DNA from: Candidatus Protochlamydia amoebophila UWE25
GTDB lineage: Bacteria; Chlamydiota; Chlamydiia; Chlamydiales; Parachlamydiaceae
Direction of reading: 5' to 3'
Assembly: GCF_000011565.2 (NCBI RefSeq)
Contig: NC_005861.2
Span: 930,001 to 994,000, forward strand
Length of the DNA stretch: 64,000 bases
The position numbers were made by a program, and so were the translations under genes. This document shows positions 8,245 to 15,472 of the stretch, one piece after another. A model generated the notes under the pieces. It saw only the letters and a list, made by a program, of their open reading frames with translations, searched no databases and was not told the DNA's origin. How positions within the stretch are numbered: the first letter of the stretch is position 1; each line of letters starts with the position of its first letter.

Positions 8245-10542
8245 ATGTATATTCATAATTCAAGATTTAATTCTAGTCATTTCATTGTCAATACAGATTC
8301 TCATACTTACTATCGATCGAACAATCGTTTAAATTTTTCTGAACGAATAAATTTATTATGCAAAAAAATTTTTCAGTCTTCTCTGAACCCATTCTTCAGC
8401 TATATCAATAGAGATCAATTTCAATCTCAATGGAGAGAGATTTTTTGGGGGCGAAAGGAGATCGCCACAAATCGTCCAGGATCTGGTTTACCTTTACCAA
8501 GTTCGAGTCAAACTTTATGTTTTGTCCCTCCTTCTTACAAACTGAGCTTTCAGGATAAAACTTCTCTAAGTATCTCTAGTTCTCACATATCTTTGTTAAT
8601 GGAAAAATCGCTCTATTTTAAGAGTCTTTGGTCGGGAAATTTCCAAGAAACTCTTCAAGATCCTCTCGATTTGACACAAAAAGAGTTTACTTATCTACTC
8701 AATTGCCTGGTGGATGCTAGCTTTAAAGTTCCTGTGGAAGATCTTCCTTCTTTCATTCAATTAGCCGATTATTATCAACTGGCAGAAGTTGTAAAAAATT
8801 TAGAAGAGCGGTTGCTTGATGCATATAAATCAGAAGAAGGTGAGCTATTTAATTCCACCGAAGACAGCCTAGTAAAATTAAAAGAAGTTTTAAATTTTGC
8901 ACATCAATATCACTTAGACGCTTTAAAAAATTATCTAGAATTCACAGTCGTGAGTAATTTATTAAATCAGGCGCCTGATTTAACGGAATTTGAAAAAATT
9001 TTAAACCACTTCTTAAATGAGATAGAAGAGCTTAATTTTTCAAAGAATGCCCATTTGACTGATGCACATCTCTTAGCGTTAAAAAATTGTGAAAATTTGA
9101 AAGTACTTAATCTCCAAGCGTGCCACAATCTCACGGATGCTGGATTAGCGCATTTAACTCCCTTAGCCGCTTTAAAGCATTTAGATCTGAGTGGATGCGA
9201 GCTCACTGACGATGGATTAGTGCATTTAACGCCCTTAGCCGCTTTACAGCATTTAGATCTGAGCCATTGTAGAAATTTCACCGATGCTGGATTAGCGCAT
9301 TTGAAACTCTTAGTGGCTTTACAGCATTTAAACTTGAGCCATTGTGGAAAGCTTACGGACGCTGGATTAGCGCATTTGAAACTCTTAGTGGCTTTACAGC
9401 ATTTAGATCTGAGCCATTGTAGAAATTTCACCGATGCTGGATTAGCGCATTTGAAACTCTTAGTGGCTTTACAACATTTAAACTTGAGCTATTGTGGAAA
9501 TCTTACGGACGCTGGATTAGCGCATTTAACACCTTTAATGGCTTTACAGCATTTAGATCTGAATGGGTGCCATAATCTCACTGACGCTGGATTGACGCAT
9601 TTAACGTCCTTAGTGGTTTTACAGTATTTAAATCTGAGTTGGAACTATAACTTCACCGACGCTGGATTAGCACATTTAACACCCTTAATGGCTTTACAGC
9701 ATTTAAACTTGAGCTATTGTGGAAATTTCACAGATGCTGGATTAGCGCATTTAACTTCCTTAGCCGCTTTAAAGCATTTAGATCTGATTGGATGCGAGCT
9801 CACTGACGATGGATTAGCGCATTTGAAACTCTTAGTGGCTTTACAACATTTAAACTTGAGCTATTGTGGAAAGCTCACTGACGATGGATTAGCGCATTTG
9901 AAACTCTTAGTGGCTTTACAGCATTTAGATCTGAGTGGATGCGATAAACTCACTGGTGCTGGATTAGCGCATTTGAAATTCTTAGTGGCTTTACAGCATT
10001 TAAATCTGAGCCATTGTGGAAAGCTCACTGACGATGGATTAGTGAATTTGACACCCTTAGCGGCTTTACGGCATTTAGATCTGAGTCATTGTGGAAAGCT
10101 CACTGGTGCTGGATTAGCGCATTTGAAATTCTTAGTGGCTTTACAGCATTTAAATCTGAGCCATTGTGGAAAGCTCACGGACGCTGGATTAGTGAATTTA
10201 TCACCCTTAATGGCTTTACAGCATTTAGATCTGAGTCATTGTGGAAATCTCACGGACGCTGGATTAGTGAATTTATCACCCTTAATGGCTTTACAGCATT
10301 TAGATCTGAGTCATTGTGGAAATCTCACGGACGATGGATTAGTGAATTTGAAATTCTTAGTGGCTTTACAGCATTTAGATCTGAGTCATTGTGGAAATCT
10401 CACGGACGATGGATTAGCGCATTTATCACCTTTAATAGCTTTACAGCATTTAGATCGGAGTAAATACAATAATCTCACAGACGGTAGTGGATTGGCGCAT
10501 TTAACGTCCTTAGTGGATTTGCAACATTTAGACCTAAGTTGA
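8245..10542 (+). CDS. BTB-box leucine-rich-repeat protein, candidate host-directed effector
   Basis: 765 residues. The N-terminal 100 residues are unassigned. A BTB/POZ-like domain spans about 104-200: SHISLLMEKSLYFKSLWSGN, then LPSFIQLADYYQLAEVVKNL, matching the family's helix pattern. From about 271 to the end there are roughly twenty tandem 25-residue LRRs with core LTDAGLAHL and LQHLDLSHC, the cysteine-containing (AMN1-like) type. In eukaryotes BTB proteins recruit substrates to cullin-3 ubiquitin ligases, and BTB-LRR families are known to be expanded in Protochlamydia, so an effector role is inferred. Repeats are nearly identical at DNA level, indicating recent expansion. AAAGGA lies just before the ATG. 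The ORF stops at a TGA inside a repeat, while repeats continue in frame (next entry). Confidence 0.85.
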   Translation: MYIHNSRFNSSHFIVNTDSHTYYRSNNRLNFSERINLLCKKIFQSSLNPFFSYINRDQFQSQWREIFWGRKEIATNRPGSGLPLPSSSQTLCFVPPSYKLSFQDKTSLSISSSHISLLMEKSLYFKSLWSGNFQETLQDPLDLTQKEFTYLLNCLVDASFKVPVEDLPSFIQLADYYQLAEVVKNLEERLLDAYKSEEGELFNSTEDSLVKLKEVLNFAHQYHLDALKNYLEFTVVSNLLNQAPDLTEFEKILNHFLNEIEELNFSKNAHLTDAHLLALKNCENLKVLNLQACHNLTDAGLAHLTPLAALKHLDLSGCELTDDGLVHLTPLAALQHLDLSHCRNFTDAGLAHLKLLVALQHLNLSHCGKLTDAGLAHLKLLVALQHLDLSHCRNFTDAGLAHLKLLVALQHLNLSYCGNLTDAGLAHLTPLMALQHLDLNGCHNLTDAGLTHLTSLVVLQYLNLSWNYNFTDAGLAHLTPLMALQHLNLSYCGNFTDAGLAHLTSLAALKHLDLIGCELTDDGLAHLKLLVALQHLNLSYCGKLTDDGLAHLKLLVALQHLDLSGCDKLTGAGLAHLKFLVALQHLNLSHCGKLTDDGLVNLTPLAALRHLDLSHCGKLTGAGLAHLKFLVALQHLNLSHCGKLTDAGLVNLSPLMALQHLDLSHCGNLTDAGLVNLSPLMALQHLDLSHCGNLTDDGLVNLKFLVALQHLDLSHCGNLTDDGLAHLSPLIALQHLDRSKYNNLTDGSGLAHLTSLVDLQHLDLS

Positions 10543-10794
10543 TGCGATAAACTCACTGACGTTGGATTAGTAAATTTGACACTTTTAGCGGCTTTAACGC
10601 ATTTAGATCTGAGTAAATACAATAATCTCACTGACGTTGGATTGGCGCATTTAACGTCCTTAGTGGATTTGCAACATTTAGACTTAAGTTGATGCGATAA
10701 ACTCACTGACGTTGGATTAGTGTATTTGACACTCTTAGCGGCTTTAACGCATTTAATTCGGGATGAATGCGAACTGATCTCGCTTGAAGTGTAA
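10543..10794 (+). pseudogene. Silent in-frame LRR tail of the BTB-LRR gene
   Basis: After the TGA at 10540-10542 the same reading frame keeps encoding LRRs (CDKLTDVGLVNLTLLAAL, then KYNNLTDVGLAHLTSLVD). It is interrupted by one more TGA at 10690-10692 and ends at a TAA at 10792-10794, after ALTHLIRDECELISLEV. Both TGA codons sit at the position where other repeats have GGA (LSGC), and the surrounding sequence AGTTGATGCGATAAACTC is the same at both sites, exactly 150 bp (two LRR units) apart. Reading through both stops would give an 849-residue protein. Confidence 0.8.
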
Positions 10795-10870
10795 TAACAA
10801 AGAAAGTCAAATGTGAAATTAGCAAAAAAGATAGAAAAAATTTTTAAAAATATTTATGCTCATAAAATTT

Positions 10871-11703
10871 GGTAATTCTAAACATGTCATGCTAACTAAA
10901 AATTTTCATTTGGCTTTTCTAATGTAAATGGCTTTCTTATAGGGTTTTCCTCATACGGAGACCTAAAATGACATTAACGTGCCCAAGTTGTAGCTCGACA
11001 ACTATCAAAAAAAAATGGTCATTTTCATAACGGAAAGCAGAATCACCCATGACCTAACTGTGGACGTCAGCTTATCATAAATCCTCAAAATAAAAGGATT
11101 AATGAAGAGAGGCACTCCTGAATTCATCAATCTCTCTTCGAACAGTTTTCACTAGAAGATGTCTGCCGCATTTTTTAATCTTAGCATGCCATGGCTTTTA
11201 CAATTCATTCATGAAAACATTAAGGAATTACCAGAAAGCCTGAATGTAACTGTAACGAGTGCAGAGAAGATTCAAGTCGCTGTTATCGAGTTAGATGAGA
11301 GTAATGGAGCTATGGGGAAATGAGGATAATCAACAATGATTATGGCTTGTTTTGCACTCTGCTACGCGGCAAGTTTTAACCATGTACGGCCGAAAGCGAA
11401 CGCGAAAAGAGGCCGAATGTCTGATGGGAAAATTGCCAGAAAACTTAAAAAAACCGTTTTTTATACAAACTAAATTCTCAGCGTATGATGAAGTCATTCC
11501 TTCGATGCAACACCGACTTAGTTGGAAAGAAATTGGGAGAAACAAGCTCTATTGAAAAATTTAATAACAACTTAGACAAAGATACTCTCGATTTGTGAGA
11601 AAACCCCTCTTCTTCTCGAAGAAGTTAACTAACCCTATTGGTATGATCAACTGTTTCATTTGCAACTACAATCGGCATCGAGCGTTACATGTTTAGGTCT
11701 ACC
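10871..11703 (+). mobile_element. IS1-family insertion sequence, decayed
   Basis: An element of about 833 bp bounded by imperfect inverted repeats, GGTAATTCTAAACATGT (10871-10887) and ACATGTTTAGGTCTACC (11687-11703). These pair at 14 of 17 positions. Inside are the two IS1 reading frames. InsA starts at 10968 (MTLTCPSCSSTTIKK) with its zinc-finger cysteines, but is frameshifted in an A-run near 11010 and has TGA in place of the third cysteine. InsB pieces from 11185 read SMPWLLQFIHENIKELPESL, later HSATRQVLTMYGRKRTRKEA, and end SIEKFNNNLRQRYSRFVRKP. Several stops make it inactive. No convincing target-site duplication is visible at the ends. Confidence 0.85.
10968..11700 (+). pseudogene. IS1 transposase (insA/insB) pseudogene
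   Basis: The coding remains of the IS1 element. IS1 transposase is a DDE recombinase normally made by a -1 frameshift joining InsA (DNA-binding zinc finger) to InsB (catalysis). Here InsA is interrupted by a frameshift and TGA. InsB has internal stops near 11320 and lacks the segment containing the conserved DE(M)W region in a readable frame. Product cannot be made. Confidence 0.8.
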
Positions 11704-11791
11704 TAAAGCTAAAAAAGCACTTTTATTGATCATTATTTAACATTCTAATATATGTATAAATACATGGGTTTAAGGTTAGAGAAATCAACTT

Positions 11792-11817
11792 AACAACTTA
11801 TTAAATAATAAGTTGTT
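11792..11817 (-). terminator. Hairpin at the end of malQ / T3SS operon
   Basis: A perfect 11-bp stem (AACAACTTATT / AATAAGTTGTT) with a 4-nt loop overlaps the malQ stop codon. On the minus strand it is followed by AAGTTGATTTCTC, only a weak T-tract. It is the likeliest transcription end or mRNA 3' stabiliser for the operon starting at cdsU. Confidence 0.55.
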
Positions 11818-13384
11818 GCATAAGGTAGGTTAATGCTGGATGAGAGGTGAGTTCTTCTAAACTTGGTTTGAATCGATAGCTCCAATTTCTTTCAGAGATA
11901 ATTCCTGGGATATTAATCCGCTCATCTTCTAGGTGAGGCCAAGTCAAACCAGGAATAAGAGCCAAATATTCTTGTAAAAGATTAATATGAAATAAACTGC
12001 TTGTGTGATGGCTGTCCCATAAAATTTCTTTTTGGTATTCACGATTTAAATAAGGGTGGTAAGACCAGCCCTTAAGTTGAGCGAAGACTTGAGCTTCTAA
12101 AGGAAAAGATTGCCACCACTGTTGTAAGGTTTCGCTGTCATGAGTTGAAACAGTTGTCATGCTATGTTCTGGATATTCTTGTGGGAGAAGAAAACGGCCA
12201 TTATCTTTCCAAAGCCGTTCCCAACGCATTACACGGGTTCCACAAATGCCAAGTGCGCTTAAACATTCTCTGACCCGATCAGGGACTGCACCAAGGTCTT
12301 CTCCGATAGGAAGCATTTCACATTCTCTAAGCATAACACACATAATGCGTTGTCCATGATCGACCCAAGTTGCTTCATCAGAAGGAATAAATTCTCCTTG
12401 TCGACTCGTTAAACTGCGACGAATAGACCAAATGCGGAAAAAACCAATAATATGGTCGATACGATAAATATGATAATAGCGACAAGACCAATTTAAACGA
12501 TCTATCCACCAACGGTAATTTTCCTGAGCGAGGGCTTCCCAATTGTAAATTGGGAAGCCCCAATTTTGCCCTTCACTACTGTACATATCAGGAGGAGCTC
12601 CGGCCGAAAATTCTAAATCAAATAGAGATCTATGTAACCAAACATCAGCGCTATCTCGATCAATCAAAATAGGAATATCACCCATGAGATAAACGCCATG
12701 TCGATCGGCATATTCCTTCACAGATTTAAGCTGTTGATCACAAAGATATTGAATGAGGCAGTGAAAATCGACTTCGGATTGATGCTTGGCATATACTTTT
12801 TCTAACAATTCTGGCGTGGGAGATTGATCAACAATGGGCCAACTTTCCCAATTCGACCATTGATATTGAGACTTTAAAGTTTTAAAAACAGCATATCCCT
12901 TTAACCAGGCATTGTTTTGAACAAATGCTTGGTAAGCTTGGCTATTTAAAATCAAAGAACCGGCTTGTTCATAATAATGGTGTAAAAAACGTTCTTTATT
13001 TTCACGCACAAGCTTATAGTCAACGCGTTGATGGTTAGATAATTTAGGAATAGCTTTTAATTCATCATGCAAAGAGGGAAATTCTTCTAAATGTGGTAAA
13101 GCATGTAACCCTAAATAGAGGGGACTTAAAGCAAAGGCTGATAGGGCACTGTAGGGACTGGTTCCAAGACCGCTATCATTCAAAGGGAGGAGCTGAATTA
13201 AATCAAAATTGATCGACTTACACCAATCGATTAAAAGAAAAAGGTCTGTAAATTCCCCAATTCCGCATGATTGAGAGGAATGAACACTAAATAAAGGAAC
13301 ATTGATTCCATGATGGTGCTTGATACCGATTCGCTCCCACTGTTTAGCCGCAAGAGAATGAAGTAAGAAAGTAGGATCTATCAT
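11801..13384 (-). CDS. malQ: 4-alpha-glucanotransferase (amylomaltase)
   Basis: A GH77 enzyme that transfers alpha-1,4-glucan segments in glycogen and maltodextrin metabolism. Motifs: GINVPLFSVHSSQSCGIGEF near the N-terminus, LLPLNDSGLGTSPYSALSAF (substrate site), YRIDHIIGFFRIW with the nucleophile aspartate, and IGEDLGAVPDRV with the general acid. At 527 residues it has the family's usual size. The start is the ATG at 13384, which overlaps the chaperone stop as ATGA (13381-13384) and so suggests translational coupling. A longer in-frame reading to 13471 lies wholly inside the chaperone gene and has no family similarity. malQ next to the sycE/copN genes is also the arrangement in C. trachomatis (CT087-CT089). 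Why a glycogen enzyme travels with T3SS genes is unknown. Confidence 0.95.
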   Translation of the reverse strand: MIDPTFLLHSLAAKQWERIGIKHHHGINVPLFSVHSSQSCGIGEFTDLFLLIDWCKSINFDLIQLLPLNDSGLGTSPYSALSAFALSPLYLGLHALPHLEEFPSLHDELKAIPKLSNHQRVDYKLVRENKERFLHHYYEQAGSLILNSQAYQAFVQNNAWLKGYAVFKTLKSQYQWSNWESWPIVDQSPTPELLEKVYAKHQSEVDFHCLIQYLCDQQLKSVKEYADRHGVYLMGDIPILIDRDSADVWLHRSLFDLEFSAGAPPDMYSSEGQNWGFPIYNWEALAQENYRWWIDRLNWSCRYYHIYRIDHIIGFFRIWSIRRSLTSRQGEFIPSDEATWVDHGQRIMCVMLRECEMLPIGEDLGAVPDRVRECLSALGICGTRVMRWERLWKDNGRFLLPQEYPEHSMTTVSTHDSETLQQWWQSFPLEAQVFAQLKGWSYHPYLNREYQKEILWDSHHTSSLFHINLLQEYLALIPGLTWPHLEDERINIPGIISERNWSYRFKPSLEELTSHPALTYLMQQLII

Positions 13385-13869
13385 CTTTGATAACCAAATG
13401 GAGGTGCAGGAGGAGTATTGGTAATTTCTGTAATATACGGAACATTTCCTTGATTGAGAGCATCGGACCAAATTTTCGCTTTGGCAACAAAAGGTGAAAG
13501 AATGCTTTCAATTTTGTTTTGGTCTAACTGATAAGGATCAATTAAAGTATATAAAATTAAATTACTGGATTTATGGCTAAAGCCAAAAATTCCGCTCGAA
13601 GGGGGATAAAAATCATTCGCTTTTAAAGCTTCTTTGACTACTTCATGAAGGAATCTCCCTAATGGAAGTGTGGCTATACGGCAGCCAATTAATAACTTTC
13701 CTTCTCGATTAAGTTCAATTTGGATATTTACTCCAATTCCCATTTGAATCAGACAAGATTCATTTTCATCTGCTTTTAATGAACAATTGAAAAAAAGTTC
13801 GAATTCTTTCAAAATGGATTCAAACTGGCTACTAACCATAGGATAAAGCTCCTCAACTTTCTTTATCAA
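13381..13869 (-). CDS. CesT/SycE-family type III secretion chaperone (Scc1-like)
   Basis: 162 residues, in the position of C. trachomatis CT088 (sycE/scc1), between copN and malQ. The protein has the size and alternating pattern of class I T3SS chaperones: an N-terminal helix (FESILKEFELFFNCSL), a beta-sheet (SCLIQMGIGVNIQIELNREG, KLLIGCRIATLPLG), a second helix (FLHEVVKEALKAND) and a C-terminal strand-helix. Such chaperones are cytosolic dimers that hold the gatekeeper or effectors for export; Scc1 together with Scc4 serves CopN in Chlamydia. It overlaps the TyeA-like gene by 17 bp upstream and malQ by 4 bp downstream. Assignment rests on synteny and fold pattern rather than strong motifs. 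Confidence 0.8.
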   Translation of the reverse strand: MIKKVEELYPMVSSQFESILKEFELFFNCSLKADENESCLIQMGIGVNIQIELNREGKLLIGCRIATLPLGRFLHEVVKEALKANDFYPPSSGIFGFSHKSSNLILYTLIDPYQLDQNKIESILSPFVAKAKIWSDALNQGNVPYITEITNTPPAPPFGYQR

Positions 13870-14203
13870 CGCTTTCTTCAGCTTCTAATGCTTGCTCTTC
13901 TAATTCTTCTAATTCATCTTCAAGGTCTTCTAAGGCTTCAATAACGGCTAGATATAAATCATCTCGATGTTGCATAGAGCGATAAAGCCTAGGCGACACG
14001 GCTTTGATCATATTGCGGATAGAATTTAAAAGCGTAATTTTGGCAAAAACATTTTCGACGGGATCCAAAATGACCGGATCTGTTAAACGAGAAACCAATT
14101 GATTCATTTTTTCAGCTGTGGGATAACGCTCTTCTGCAGCATCAAAAAAAAGCTTTCCGATAGATTCAAAGTTGAAGTGAGCTCGAAAGGAATCTCTTTT
14201 CAT
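13853..14203 (-). CDS. TyeA-like T3SS gatekeeper component, separate from CopN
   Basis: 116 residues, mostly helical. The segment ITLLNSIRNMIKAVSPRLYR, then DDLYLAVIEALEDLEDELEE, resembles the TyeA domain. TyeA binds the YopN C-terminus in Yersinia and is fused to the C-terminus of CopN in Chlamydia species. The last 25 residues are very acidic (EELEEQALEAEESVDKES). It lies directly downstream of copN, which here has only 361 residues, so the gatekeeper seems to be encoded as two polypeptides. Its 3' end overlaps the chaperone gene by 17 bp. The identification is by size, position and the short similarity recalled above; a remote-homology search would decide. Confidence 0.65.
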   Translation of the reverse strand: MKRDSFRAHFNFESIGKLFFDAAEERYPTAEKMNQLVSRLTDPVILDPVENVFAKITLLNSIRNMIKAVSPRLYRSMQHRDDLYLAVIEALEDLEDELEELEEQALEAEESVDKES

Positions 14204-14227
14204 TCGTTATCCGTATGCGTTTCAATT

Positions 14228-14342
14228 AACCTGAGTTTTAAGTTTACTTAATTTGAAAATCAATTAATTTGTTATATTTTTTTTATTTTTCTCCTTTTTT
14301 TTGGAAAGAAACATAAAATCTAACAAAATTAAAACTCAGGTT
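14228..14342. repeat. 13-bp perfect inverted repeat spanning the copN/tyeA-like gap
   Basis: AACCTGAGTTTTA at 14228-14240 and its exact reverse complement at 14330-14342 enclose an 89-bp, T-rich interval. This is the only long gap in the operon. In the mRNA the arms could close into a long stem placing the intervening region, with the sequence just upstream of the TyeA-like start, near a structure. Confidence 0.6.
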
Positions 14343-14354
14343 TTCGATATAGTC

Positions 14355-15440
14355 TTAGGCTGCTGCTCGATTGATAAAGCCTGCTTGGTTCATTGTTTTT
14401 TCAGCAATCTTGCTTTCTGTTTTGGCACTTATATAGACAAAGGCAACGGCTCTTCTACTTTGTGTAGCGTCAGTATATTGTTGTAGTTGGCTTGGCTCTA
14501 GGGTTGGCATATTAGTTGGGTTGAGATTTCCACCATCCACCGTTTGCACATTGACACGTTTTAATTGATTGCCTAAATGGTGATAAAATGTTTTAAGATC
14601 GTTAAATAAACGGGTAGCACCCCCATTTTTTTCATACTCTTTACGGATATTTTGGACATCTTGCGGATTATCTAAAATATCTCGAAGTTCATCTAAAGCC
14701 TCTTTTGTAGAACGATCTGAAGCATCAACAACACCACTAGCCAGTCCAATAATTTTTTTTGCCTGCTCAATGGCTTTACTATTTGGTTTGCCATCTGCAC
14801 CTGGCATATCATAGTAGTCTTTTTTAGCGACTTTAATATGAGCCGCAACTTCTGTCAAGCGTTTGCTATCTTCGCTATCTTTAGGAAGTTTTTCTAATTT
14901 TTTTTCAGTCACAAACAACAGAAATTCAAAGGTTTTATCGATCTGTGAACTGTCAGGATCTTTGATTTTTCCACTTTTTGGATCGAAAGTGCGAAGGCGG
15001 TCAGTGATATGGTCAATAATTTCTTTAGAAGACATTTTAGGAGTAATACCAGCACCTAAATCTTGAGCAAGAGAACTCAAAATCGCCATTTCTAGGTGAT
15101 AATTTTTATTATTTCCTTTTCCTAAAAAGTCCCCAGCAAATTGATCAGCTTCTTCTTTACGAACTAAAACAGATTCTTGGACTTCTTTCGCTTTCTCAAT
15201 TTTTTCTGAACGAGGGGGAGCAGCAAGTTTTTTGGTTTGTGCTGTCATCCCTGTGCTTGCATTTTCTTCTGCTTCACGAGCAAGTTTTTCTTGAGAAGCT
15301 TCTGCCGAATTTTCTTGCAGAGCCAAACTATTTTTTGCAGAGACTTGCTGAGTTGCCTCAAGACTTTCGTCAAAAGCGGCATCTTTTGCAGCAAAGGCAG
15401 CATTTGCAGCAGCTGCATTAAAAGATGAAGGAATACTCAT
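14355..15440 (-). CDS. copN: CopN/LcrE (YopN/SepL-type) T3SS gatekeeper
   Basis: 361 residues, gatekeeper plug that delays effector export until host contact. It occupies the CT089 position between cdsV and the chaperone. The N-terminus is Ser/Ala/Gln-rich (MSIPSSFNAAAANAAFAAKD), as expected for a T3SS signal plus chaperone-binding region. The helical HrpJ/LcrE-like core begins around residue 90 (FAGDFLGKGNNKNYHLEMAI). The start at 15440 follows GGAGGT with 6-nt spacing; an ATG at 15455 would include the Shine-Dalgarno as codons. It lacks the C-terminal TyeA part that lies in the next gene. CopN of Chlamydia also binds tubulin; whether that holds here cannot be seen. Confidence 0.85.
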   Translation of the reverse strand: MSIPSSFNAAAANAAFAAKDAAFDESLEATQQVSAKNSLALQENSAEASQEKLAREAEENASTGMTAQTKKLAAPPRSEKIEKAKEVQESVLVRKEEADQFAGDFLGKGNNKNYHLEMAILSSLAQDLGAGITPKMSSKEIIDHITDRLRTFDPKSGKIKDPDSSQIDKTFEFLLFVTEKKLEKLPKDSEDSKRLTEVAAHIKVAKKDYYDMPGADGKPNSKAIEQAKKIIGLASGVVDASDRSTKEALDELRDILDNPQDVQNIRKEYEKNGGATRLFNDLKTFYHHLGNQLKRVNVQTVDGGNLNPTNMPTLEPSQLQQYTDATQSRRAVAFVYISAKTESKIAEKTMNQAGFINRAAA

Positions 15441-15472
15441 GATCCCACCTCCCATCAGAGAGTTTTAAGAAT

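Noticed and set aside
8967-10706. Long antisense frames (8967-9431 minus, 10386-10706 minus) and a second plus frame (10089-10463)
   Set aside because: They are mirrors of the periodic LRR DNA in other frames, without start signals or family similarity.
9050-10794. 75-bp periodic repeats that might be taken for a CRISPR array or satellite
   Set aside because: The units are coding, in frame, and translate into canonical 25-residue LRRs; there are no unique spacers or cas genes.
10871-11703. Active IS1 element
   Set aside because: InsA carries a frameshift and a TGA, and InsB has internal stops; no target duplication seen.
13385-13471. 29-residue N-terminal extension of malQ
   Set aside because: It lies entirely inside the chaperone gene, has no family similarity, and the ATGA overlap gives a good start at 13384.
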